A DNA stretch of 64,000 nucleotides from the NCBI RefSeq assembly GCF_011386835.1, contig NC_088796.1, positions 66,167,468 through 66,231,467 of the forward strand, written 5' to 3'. Below, one piece after another: positions 33,983-43,516 of the stretch; within the stretch, counting starts at the first letter, position 1, and the number at the start of each line of letters is the position of its first letter. The notes under the pieces were generated by a model, which had not been told where the DNA came from, searched no databases, and saw nothing but the letters and a program-made list of their open reading frames with translations. The position numbers and the translations under genes were made by a program. The DNA comes from Chrysemys picta bellii. Taxonomy: Eukaryota; Chordata; Testudines; Emydidae.

Positions 33983-36200
33983 GATTCATAGATTCTAGGA
34001 CTGGAAGGGACCTCGAGAGGCCATCGAGTCCAGTCCCCTGCCCGCATGGCAGGACCAAATACTGTCTAGACCATCCCTGATAGACATTTATCTAACCTAC
34101 TCTTAAATATCTCCAGAGATGGAGATTCCACAACCTCCCTAGGCAATTTATTCCAGTGTTTAACCACCCTGACAGTTAGAAACTTTTTCCTAATGTCCAA
34201 CCTAGACCTCCCTTGCTGCAGTTTAAGCCCATTGCTTCTTGTTCTATCCTTAGAGGCTAAGGTGAACAAGTTTTCTCCCTCCTCCTTATGACATCCTTTT
34301 AGATACCTGAAAACTGCTATCATGTCCCCTCTCAGTCTTCTCTTTTCCAAACTAAACAAACCCAATTCTTTCAGCCTTCCTTCATAGGTCATGTTCTCAA
34401 GACCTTTAATCATTCTTGTTGCTCTTCTCTGGACCCTCTCCAATTTCTCCACATCTTTCTTGAAATGCGATGCCCAGAACTGGACACAATACTCCAGCTG
34501 AGGTCTAACCAGAGCAGAGTAAAGCGGAAGAATGACTTCTCATGTCTTGCTCACAACACACCTGTTAATACATCCCAGAATCATGTTTACTTTTTTTGCA
34601 ACAGCATCACACTGTTGACTCATATTTAGCTTGTGGTCCACTATAACCCCTAGAACCCTTTCTGCCGTACTCCTTCCTAGACAGTCTCTTCCCATTCTGT
34701 ATATGTGAAACTGATTTTTTCTTCCTAAGTGGAGCACTTTGCATTTGTCTTTGTTAAACTTCATCCTGTTTAACTCAGACCATTTCTCCAATTTGTCCAG
34801 ATCATTTTGAATTATGACCCTGTCCTCCATAGCAGTTGCAATCCCTCCCAACTTGGTATCATCCGCAAACTTAATAAGCGTACTTTCTATGCCAATATCT
34901 AAGTAGTTAATGAAGATATTGAACAGAGCCGGTCCCAAAACAGACCCCTGCGGAACCCCACTTGTTATTCCTTTCCAGCAGGATTGGGAACCATTAATAA
35001 CAACTCTCTGAGTATGGTTATCCAGCCAGTTATGCACCCTCCTTATAGTAGCCCCATCTAAATTGTATTTGCCTAGTTTATCGATAAGAATATCATGCGA
35101 GACCGTATCAAATGCCTTACTAAAGTCTAGGTATACCACATCCACAGCTTCTCCCTTATCCACAAGACTTGTTATCCTATCAAAGAAAGCTATCAGATTG
35201 GTTTTACATGATTTGTTCTTTACAAATCCATGCTGGCTATTCCCTATCACCTTACCACTTTCCAAGTGTTTGCAGATGATTTCCTTAATTACTTGCTCCA
35301 TTATCTTCCCTGGCACAGAAGTTAAAGTAACTGGTCTGTAGTTTCCTGGGTTGTTTTTATTTCCCTTTTTATAGATGGGCACTATATTTGCCCTTTTCCA
35401 GTCTTCTGGAATCTCTCCCGTCTCCCACGATTTTCCAAAGATAATAGCAAGAGGCTCAGATACCTCCTCTATTAGCTCCTTGAGTATTCTAGGATGCATT
35501 TCATCAGGCCCTGGTGACTTGCAGGCATCTAACTTTTCTAAGTGATTTTTAACTTGTTCTTTTTTAATTTTATCTGCTAAACCTACCCCCTTCCCATTAG
35601 CATTCACTATGTTAGGCATTCCTTCAGACTTCTCGGTGAAGATTGAAACAAAGAAGTCATTAAGCATCTCTGCCATTTCCAAGTTTCCTGTTACTGTTTC
35701 TCCCTCTTCACTAAGCAGTGGGCCTACCCTGTCTTTGGTCTTCCTCTTGCTTCTAATGTATTGATAAAAAGTTTTCTTGTTTCCCTTTATTCCCGTGGCT
35801 AGTTTGAACTCATTTTGTGCTTTTGCCTTTCTCATCTTGCATTCCTGTGTTGTTTGCCTATATTCATCCTTTGTAATCTGTCCTAGTTTCCATTTTTTAT
35901 ATGACTCCTTTTTATTTTTTAGATCATGCAAGATCTCGTGGTTAAGCCAAGGTGGTCTTTTGCCACATTTTCTATATTTCCTAACCAGCAGAATAGCTTG
36001 CTTTTGGGCCCTTAATAGTGTCCCTTTGAAAAACTGCCAACTCTCCTCAGTTGTTTTTCCCCTCAGTCTTGATTCCCATGGGACCTTACCTATCAGCTCT
36101 CTGAGCTTACCAAAATCTGCCTTCCTGAAATCCATTGTCTCTATTTTGCTGTTCTCCCTTCTACCCTTCCTGATATCTGAAGAAGAAGAAGAAAAGGAGC
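33983..36200 (-). mobile_element. CR1 LINE, 5'-truncated (copy E)
   Basis: This minus-strand copy begins just after the endonuclease domain near 36200, includes the whole reverse transcriptase, and ends in a 3' UTR with CCTCGAGAGGCCATCGAGTC and a TGATTCATAGATTC-like tail (33983-33996). It is the best-preserved ORF2 in the window. A GAAGAAGAAGAAGAAAAGG run marks the 5' truncation boundary. Confidence 0.9.
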
Positions 36201-36204
36201 ACAT
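34066..36204 (-). pseudogene. CR1 ORF2 reverse transcriptase with one premature stop
   Basis: A 554-codon frame (36204-34540) continues in the same frame as a 128-codon frame (34452-34066), so only the TGA at 34542-34540 interrupts it. Conserved blocks in order are the post-endonuclease linker, [84 protein letters not shown] and the catalytic FADDTKLGG, then the thumb and [14 protein letters not shown]. Two related copies (20781-20783 and 42021-42023) have an Arg codon at the homologous position, so the stop is probably a CGA to TGA change at a CpG. The endonuclease is missing, so it could not retrotranspose alone. Confidence 0.85.
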
Positions 36205-36428
36205 TAGCTAACTGGACCTCAAGAATGGTTTTGATAATACTGGCATATAAAGTTATAAAATAAATCATACAATAATAGAACTGTGTATAAGTTTAGTGAG
36301 TGAGTGCATTATTGATGGTAACTTTCTAAATTGGATAATAAAAAGGCAAATGGATACAGATGGAGTAGCAGGGTGACAAGTGGATTGTCAGTAGAATCTG
36401 TATTATGCCTAATCTTGTTCATACATTA
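36201..36428. other. Spacer, nothing recognised
   Basis: Short AT-rich stretch between CR1 copy E and the LTR-like element. No open frame with a motif. Confidence 0.5.
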
Positions 36429-37239
36429 TGTCGCGGAGTCACATATGATGAGAAGAAGGGGAAAAAATGTATAGCAGCCAGTTAGGTCCTATGTTCATGA
36501 CCCTGACTATAAGATGTGGCAGTATGGCCTGGTGGCCGGACTCAATAAAGTGGCCCTTCCTCTCAGGGTAGCATAGCCTAATGGCCAGAGTCAGTAAAGC
36601 AGCCCTTCCACTCAGGGCAGCATGTCTGAATGGCCAGAGTCAATAAGGGCACCCACTTCTGGAGTAATGTGTGGCCTACTGGCTCGTTGGGGAAGTGGGG
36701 TGCCATCTAGGGATGTGTGGCACCCAGGGTAGGGGGACTCAGGCCCACCCTGCTCCTCCAAGTCCAGCCCAGGGCTCTGGCAATGGTGGGGGTGCTCACC
36801 ACCAAGTCAGTGGGGATCCTCCCTTAACATACTGACTGGTTCCCCGGTTCACTCACTGGAGAAAAGTCTAAATCCCCTGGCTGCTTCCTACCCTTTCTCC
36901 CTCAGCAATGCTCCGCAGTTCCCAAAGGTCTCTGGGGTCCTCAAGTAGAGTAGCTCCCGCCGGTGCAGAATCTTCTCCAGGCTCGTCAGGCAACCTGAAG
37001 TCCATCTGGAGCTCGGCAAGCCATGGCTCTGTAGTTGGGGCCTGTAGCAGATTCCTGGATAGAGCCTGCTATCTACATCCTCACCTTCAGCAGCCTGCCT
37101 AGAATGAATTGGGCTGCTTCCTTTTATACTCTGCCTCCTGCCTGAGCATGCCCAGCAGAGTTGGAGGGGCGGGACTTCCTCAGCCTGCAAAGCTCAGTTA
37201 ACCCTTTTGAGGCTGGAGTGGGGTAGGTACACCCCGTCA
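36429..37239 (-). repeat. LTR-like element, possibly solo
   Basis: On the minus strand the unit starts TGACGGGG (37239) and ends with CCGCGACA (36429), giving imperfect inverted TG...CA ends. TATAAAAG lies on the minus strand at 37138-37131, about 100 bp inside. The flanks TACATTA (36422-36428) and TACACTA (37240-37246) match at six of seven positions and could be a target duplication. No minus-strand AATAAA was seen, which argues against a standard LTR. It might be the promoter-bearing end of another retroelement or a DNA transposon. Internal tandem repeats are listed separately. Confidence 0.4.
36531..36680. repeat. 49-50-bp tandem repeat, three copies
   Basis: Three units start with TGGCC[GA][GC]A[CG]TCA[AG]TAA at 36533, 36582 and 36631. 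Each continues with a C-rich block followed by a short CAG/CAT stretch. The third unit is diverged. It lies near the 3' end of the LTR-like element. Confidence 0.7.
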
Positions 37240-37381
37240 TACACTACTATACATCACTCGCCTCCCAAAGCAATTTCTCTTGAGCTTAATAATTGTTAGA
37301 TAGTTTGATCTATTTTCTTTTCCCCATAACTCATATTCCATTAGAATCTGTAATTTTGCCTATGTATGAGAAACATTATTT

Positions 37382-37766
37382 AAAAAAACAACAACAAGGA
37401 GTCCTTGTGGCATCTTAGAGACTAACAAATTTATTTGGGCATAAGCTTTCGTGGGCTAAACCCACTTCATCAGATGCACGGAGTGAAAAATACAGTAAAC
37501 AGTATATATATTACAGCACATAAAAAGATGGGAGTTGCCTTACCAACTGGGGGGTCAGTGCTAACAAGGCCAATTCAATTAAATTTGAAGTGACCTATTC
37601 TCAACAGTTGACAAGAAGGAGTGAATATCAGAGGGAAAATTACTTTGTAGTGCTAACGAGGTCAATGTAATCAAGGTGGACATCGCCCATTCCCAACAGT
37701 TGACAAGAAGGTGTGAGTATCAGCAGAGGGAAAATTACTTTTTGTAGTGACCCATTCTGTGCAACA
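37382..37766 (-). mobile_element. PLE-type repeat, longer copy
   Basis: The minus strand reads, 5' to 3', a roughly 290-bp body, then a hammerhead-like core (37437-37473), then TTTGTTAGTCTCTAAGATG, GCCACAAGGACTCC and a T-rich end. The 3' part is the same repeat as at 11142, 43312 and 59733. The body contains a direct repeat with a 92-bp period: TCAACAGTTGACAAGAAGG at 37601 and CCAACAGTTGACAAGAAGG at 37693. No reverse transcriptase is visible. Placement in the Penelope-like class is inferred from the hammerhead-like core. The 5' boundary (right end) is approximate. Confidence 0.55.
37437..37473 (-). ncRNA. Hammerhead-like ribozyme core in PLE repeat
   Basis: The minus strand has CTGATGA (37473-37467), then a five-pair stem II hairpin (GTGGG...CCCAC, 37466-37451), GAAA (37450-37447) and GCTTATGC, which can close a two-pair stem III with a four-base loop. 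These are the conserved hammerhead core elements in the right order. The base after stem III is C where U is expected for the cleavage triplet, so this copy is probably inactive. Stem I is not convincing. Confidence 0.5.
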
Positions 37767-40700
37767 TTTGGTTTACAAAAAGTGCTTATGGGAAAAAATG
37801 AAAGATAGAAGTGCTTTATCAAATATTTTCAGTGAATCAGAATAACTATTTTATAATAAAAACATATATGCTATCTAATTATGGTCATATTTCGGTTTAC
37901 ATTTTTATATTCAAACTCTTTTTAGGCATAAAATACCAAAACAATAAACATCACTGAAAACTGGAGAGCTAAATTTGGAGTTTCTAGCATAATTCTCATT
38001 CTATAATAATATTGTAATGAATATGTTAGTTCATTCTGATGTCTCCTCTCTATTCCAACTGAGTTGGAGCGAAAGGATCTAGCTAATGGAGGACACTGTG
38101 TTACCAAGCTAACATCCATTCAGTAGGTAGCTCTGCAATCCTCATTGTACAAGAAAAAGATATACAGGAATAAGAGGGGAACAGACTTGGGAGAGAGCAA
38201 GAGGCTGAACGAGACCAATGGAAATATGTTGGACTCAGCAGTCTAGGAACTGTCTATAGAAGGCAGACTGGGAGCTGGGACTGGAGGGCTGAGCAGGCAC
38301 AATCTATTGCTAGCAGTGGGCCAGCAGCAGCCACAGGAAGAAGTTATAAGGCAGCAGCCTGCAGGCAGGAGGATAGTGTGGAGGTTTTACAGCTAAACAG
38401 TGTATTAGACTGACTTTAGGGGCTGAATTAGGAACTTCTAGGTTGACCTTTATTGTAACTCGTGTTACAAAGCAATTGTGGGTGGAGTATTTGTAATGAT
38501 GTTCTGGCAGCCCTAGTAAAGTAATGCTCTGTATTCAAAATGTATGCGTGTTTATGGGAACCCACCAAAGGCGACATCCTGTAGAGTCTAGGATTTGGAG
38601 CACCTGCAGACCACAGATCTAGAGATATCTAGAGGGTACTGGTGTACCACAGCATAGTGATACCCCGCGCTGGGGTCAGTTACAATATGTACTCCCTTAT
38701 GTGTTCCATGCAGGAAACATGCCAGTGATGTCATATTACATAAATAGCAAAGGCTGCCTTTTTTCTGAAGACCATTTGATGTCAGCATTTAAGAACTATG
38801 TTGTTTTGTGGTTTCTCTTTGATCAGTTAAGAAAGAAACATTTATAGTTACCATTTATCTCTGTGCATGAATTGCAGCCATTGGAAGACAGTCTGAAGAG
38901 TGATAATATCAGTGATGCTTTCATGTGTGAAAGTCATACTGGTCTTGTATGGACAAAACATAACTTACTTTCATTATTCACTTTCTTATGATCATCATTT
39001 TTGTGGATGTTAGTCATATGTGAAGACGGCTGTGATTAATCCAAAGTTCATAGCCTGCTCATGCTTCTTATTCTATGTTTAATAGAAAATGGTTAGGTTA
39101 TTCACTTTCAGTATTTTGGGCCTGCCCTATTAGAATTTGACTTTTCATGTATACCACAGCAGTACATGATAGCACAGTCATTCACAAATTATAGGAAAAT
39201 ATAAGACATATTCATGAAATCCAATTTTATTACCCACTTACAATGAAATTGGGTCTCTGTCAGTAAGTTAGCGCTAATTCTGCTTCTACTAATTATCCTA
39301 TGGTAAATACATTTTTAATGATTACAAGCTTCCCTCAGAGCAGATGTTTCCTGAACAGTTTTGTACTTGCTTAGCTGGTGCTAGACCACTTAAATAAGTT
39401 GGCACCAATTTGTTCAGCTATAAAAGAGAATAGTTTGCTGGAGCCAATTTTGTATTAGCATAAAACTTTAGCACACTTGGCCCTTAGTTGTTCCCCTATG
39501 GAGGAGAAGTAGCTTTCTTACAGCTTTATTGCTTTATTCATCCGTATTTTATTTGCAGATTGAAGTTTCATTCCTTGGCTCTCTTTTTCTGTGCTAATAA
39601 GTAATTAGAGCCAGTGTGGCCTTAAAGTTATGTAGCCTTTAGGGTTAATTTCTGGGGCAAAATAATTCAATCCCCAAGAATTCTGTGGGAAAGATAACTA
39701 TTGCAGATCATTTGTATGGTTAAAAGAAGAGGACATATGGAACATCTGTGATAGTCACTTGCACATTTATTGCCACCATTAATTCTTGCTTACAACAAAA
39801 GTTAGAAATAATGATAATATCAACTGCTGTCATCCTCCTCTAATCTTGCAAATACAGAACGAATGCTGGATATAACAAACAACACTGTATTTATTTTCAG
39901 ATCCCGATGTTTTCTCAATTCCTCTGCCATAGAATGAGCAATTGAATCCACCCTGTGGAGGAATCAGCTTCCTGAATCAAAATTTTCATTTCAAAATAAA
40001 ACATTCCTAACTTTCATAGTTCTGTGTAGCATTTTTATAAGGTTAACGCTATGTAACCAGTAAATTGATGTTTTCCTCAATCTACAAACAGCCTGAAACA
40101 ATAGCTCTGACCTGTCCCATTGATCTCAGTGGGTTGTTAACTCAAACTCAAAGGGAACAACTTAGATGGCAATAATATTAACTGTTTCATTGATGATAAC
40201 TTTAGTAGAAACTAGAAATATATAGCTAATGTGCTTACCCCAAAATCCCAGATTGCCCATCACATTTTCCCATTCCCAAATTTCCAACTGTCCCTAATCA
40301 GCTGAAAAAAATCCCTCTTCCCCTTGATGTTGTCTCCATTATCATTATGTATTGTCAATATGAAATCTATTGCTGTATTGAAAACTGAAAGTGTGGGGAA
40401 CAGTGTAAAATCATTTGAATGTAACATTCAAATGAAGAACACAGAGGAGGCTGTCACACTTGTACTATTCATTACATATTTAATCTTTTTTTAAAAAAAC
40501 CTTCTTCTTAAAGTAAAGAAGGTGCTGAACACGAATAGCAGAAACCTAAAGAATCTAGGAGCCTTAACATAGCATTTAGGTCCAGCTTGCTACAGCGTAT
40601 ATATCTTCCTGTTGCTTTGCTATGTCAGCTGCTTGTTAGTACTGGTTCTTCCCTCTACATTGGTCTCTAGAGTTTTCATCAAGTAGTTCCTCTCTCTATT

Positions 40701-41258
40701 CTCTTGGAATAGTGTCTGAATATTATTTTTATACAGCAAAGCTGAAAGATGTATACTTTTATGTTCATTGGAATTATATGCATGCTACAAGTTCCCCATG
40801 CAGTTTATTTATCATATTTTGTGTGTGTTTTTCCCTTGTACTTTTGTTAAGAATGCTACTTGCTTGAAAACAGGATATTTGTTTGAATGCATCTGCCACG
40901 ACAACTTCTATTCCTACCTGAAGCCATTAGCCTCAGTTTGTGACATAATCAGTTTCACAACAATCAATTTTGATGTCATAAACAAGATTAGGCCTTCAGA
41001 TAGAGACAGTTGCAAAAAATGATCACTTTGGAGCCAGTTTTCCATACAAATATACTTATTTTAAAAAATGGAGGGGCAGGGATAAATATAAAATATAATC
41101 AGGGTAGGCGGTAGTATAATCCCCATGGGGAGCATGCTCGTGTAGTGGCCGCAGGTCATAAGGGATATATGTTGCCTCTCCAACCTCCCCTGCATTCCTC
41201 CTCCTCTCCCCCACCCCATATACATTTCACTTATAAAATGCCCAAATATTCTGTTTTT
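37767..41258. other. No gene seen; possible LTR-like tract at 38160-38680
   Basis: A GC-richer tract at about 38160-38680 contains TTATAAGGC, AGCAGC-type runs and a tail with CCCCGCGCTGGGGTC. It might be an old LTR or SINE, but no boundary is defensible. The remaining sequence is AT-rich with short motif-free frames. Confidence 0.35.
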
Positions 41259-42840
41259 CATAGAATCATAGAACTGGATGCGACCTCAAGAGGTCATCTA
41301 GTCCAGTCCCCTACACTCAAGGCAGGACTAAGTATTATCTAGACCAGGCCAATGGGGGCCACGGGAAGCGGCGCAGGCCGAGGGATGTGCTGGCCGACGC
41401 CCCCATTGGCCTGGAACGGCGAACCGCAGCCAGTGGGAGCTGCGATTGGACAAACCAGCGGACGCGGCAGGCAAACAAACCTGCCCAGCCCACTAGGATG
41501 CTTACCATGGTGGGCCGCGGGCCAAAGATTGCCGATCCCTGATCTAGACCATCCCTGACAGGTGTTTGTCCAACCTGCTCTTAAAAATCCCCACTGATGG
41601 AAATTCCACCACCTCCCTAGGCAATTTATTCCAGTGCTTAACCACCCTGTCAGTTAGGAAGTTTTTCCTAATTTCCAACCTAAACCGCCCTTGCAGCAAT
41701 TTAAGCCCATTGCTTCTTGTCCTATCCTCAGAAGTTAAGAAGAACAATTTTTTCTGTCTCCTCATTATAACAACCTTTTATGTACTTGAAAACTGTTATC
41801 ATGTCCCCTCTCAGTCTTCTTTTCTCCAGACTAAACAAACCCAATTTTTTCAATCTTCCCTCAGAGGTCATGTTTTCTAGACCTTTAATTATTTTTGTTG
41901 CTCTTCTCTGGACTTTCTCCAATTTCTCCACATCTTTCCTGAAATGTGGGGCCCAAAACTGGACACAATACTCCAGCTGAGGCCATATCAGTGCAGAATA
42001 GAGTGGAAGAATTACTTCTCGAGTCTTACTTAAAGTAGTCTTGCTAATACATCCCAGAATGATGTTCACTTTTTTTTGCAACAGTGTTACACTGTTGACT
42101 CATATTTAGCTTATGGTCCACTATGACCCCCAGATCCCTTTCCGCAGTATTCCTTCCTAGGCGGTCATTTCCCATTTTTGTCTGTGTACAACTGATTGTT
42201 CCTTCCTAAGTGGAGTACTTTGCATTTATCCTTATTCAATTTCATCCTATTTACTTCAGACCATTTCTCCAGTTTGTCCAGATTGTTTTGAATTTTAATC
42301 CTATCCTCCAAAGCACTATGCCATTATCTAAAGCAATGCTGAAGATATTGAACAGAACCAGACCCACAACTGATCCATGCGGAACCCCACTCATTATGCC
42401 CTTCCAGCATGACTGTTAACGACTGATAACTACTCTCTGGAATGATTTTCCAACCAGTTATGCACCCACCTTATAGTCGCTTCATCTAGGTTGTATTTCC
42501 CTAGTTTGTTTATGAAACGATCATGCGAGACAGTATCAAAAGCCTTATTAAAGTCAAGATATACCACATCTACCACTTCCCCCCATCCACAAGGCTTATT
42601 ACCCTGTCAAAGAAAGCTATCAGGCTGGTTTGACACAATTTGTTCTTGACAAATCCATGCTGACTGTTATTTATCACCTTATTATCTTCTAGGTGTTTGT
42701 AAATTGATTGCTTAATTATTTGCTCCATTATCTTTCCGGGTACAGAAGTTAAGCTGACTGGTCTGTAATTTCACAGGTTGTCCTTATTTCCTTTTTTATA
42801 GATGGGCACTATATTTGCCCTTTTCCAGTCTTCTGGAATG
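41259..42840 (-). mobile_element. CR1 LINE, 5'-truncated (copy F)
   Basis: This minus-strand copy begins in the reverse transcriptase domain near 42840 and ends in a 3' UTR with TAGAATCATAGAAC (41261-41274). Coding traces include the KSCQTSL-type block around 42640 and [20 protein letters not shown], then [14 protein letters not shown] (42081-41728) and [14 protein letters not shown] (about 41650-41600). The frame is broken, and the catalytic aspartate region around 42340-42300 is damaged. A hAT element at 41345-41541 interrupts the 3' UTR. Confidence 0.85.
41345..41541. mobile_element. Shortened hAT element inside CR1 copy F
   Basis: The element is flanked by the exact 8-bp duplication ATCTAGAC at 41337-41344 and 41542-41549, diagnostic of hAT. 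The right end reads GCCAAAGATTGCCGATCCCTG, a normal-looking inverted end. The left end begins CAGGCCAATGGGGG, which is not the inverse of the right end. The element contains two inverted GC-rich blocks, GCCAATGGGGGCC and GCCCCCATTGGCC. The left terminal part appears missing, yet the target duplication is intact. No transposase is present. Confidence 0.8.
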
Positions 42841-43299
42841 TTTTATGCATGTGTTATGAATTTCTCCCTAAGACCTTAAATAGAACATTTTATAAGCCCA
42901 GTAAATTGAGGGTCAGCACAATGCCTAAGCATCACTTAATCCTACTTAAACTCTATTTTGAAGATAAGTGGTACATTGGCTCTTTTGCTGGTCCTCTGTA
43001 CATTCTACTACATGTGACAAATATCAGCAGTGCACACAGTTCCATCCCCATTTATGTGTGTGTAGAATATTCTCAATAATTTGCTTTTGTACACTTTATG
43101 GCAATTTCAGTCTTTGTCTTTCCTGCTGAATTGATGCTTGTTACTTGGATTAAGTACAATGAGCCAGTTACAGTTCTGTTACAGGAATGGAGAGCTGAAA
43201 TGCCCCAGAAAAGCCTGAGTGGGGTAAAGCCAGCATAGCTGTACACCCCATCTCACTTGTTCTGGTAGAATCTTTCCTTAACCTTTAGAAATAAGTAAC
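42841..43299. other. No gene or repeat recognised
   Basis: AT-rich spacer between CR1 copy F and the second PLE pair, with no motif-bearing frame. Confidence 0.5.
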
Positions 43300-43311
43300 A
43301 CATGGTAATCT

Positions 43312-43504
43312 GAGTAGCAGCCATGTTAGTCTGTATCCGCAAAAAGAAGAACAGGAGTACTTGTGGCACCTTAGAGACTAACAAATTTATTAGAGCATAA
43401 GCTTTCGTGGGCATCCAAAGAAGTGGGCTGTAGTCCACGAAAGCTTATGCTCTAATAAATTTGTTAGTCTCTAACGTGCCACAAGTACTCCTGTTCTTCT
43501 TTTT
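43312..43504. mobile_element. Second head-to-head PLE-type repeat pair
   Basis: Two arms share TTAGAGACTAACAAATTT, ATTAGAGCATAAGC and their reverse complements, joined about a centre near 43415. The left arm extends outward through GTTAGTCTGTATCCGC, and the right arm stops at GTTCTTCTTTTT. The flanks ACATGGTAATCT (43300-43311) and ACATAGTAATCT (43505-43516) are a 12-bp target duplication with one mismatch. The size and layout match the pair at 11142-11336, which in mirror orientation has its longer arm on the other side. Confidence 0.75.
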
Positions 43505-43516
43505 ACATAGTAATCT

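Noticed and set aside
40768..41022. 84-codon Cys/Phe-rich frame
   Set aside because: It has no signal, motif or conservation clue and lies in AT-rich DNA.
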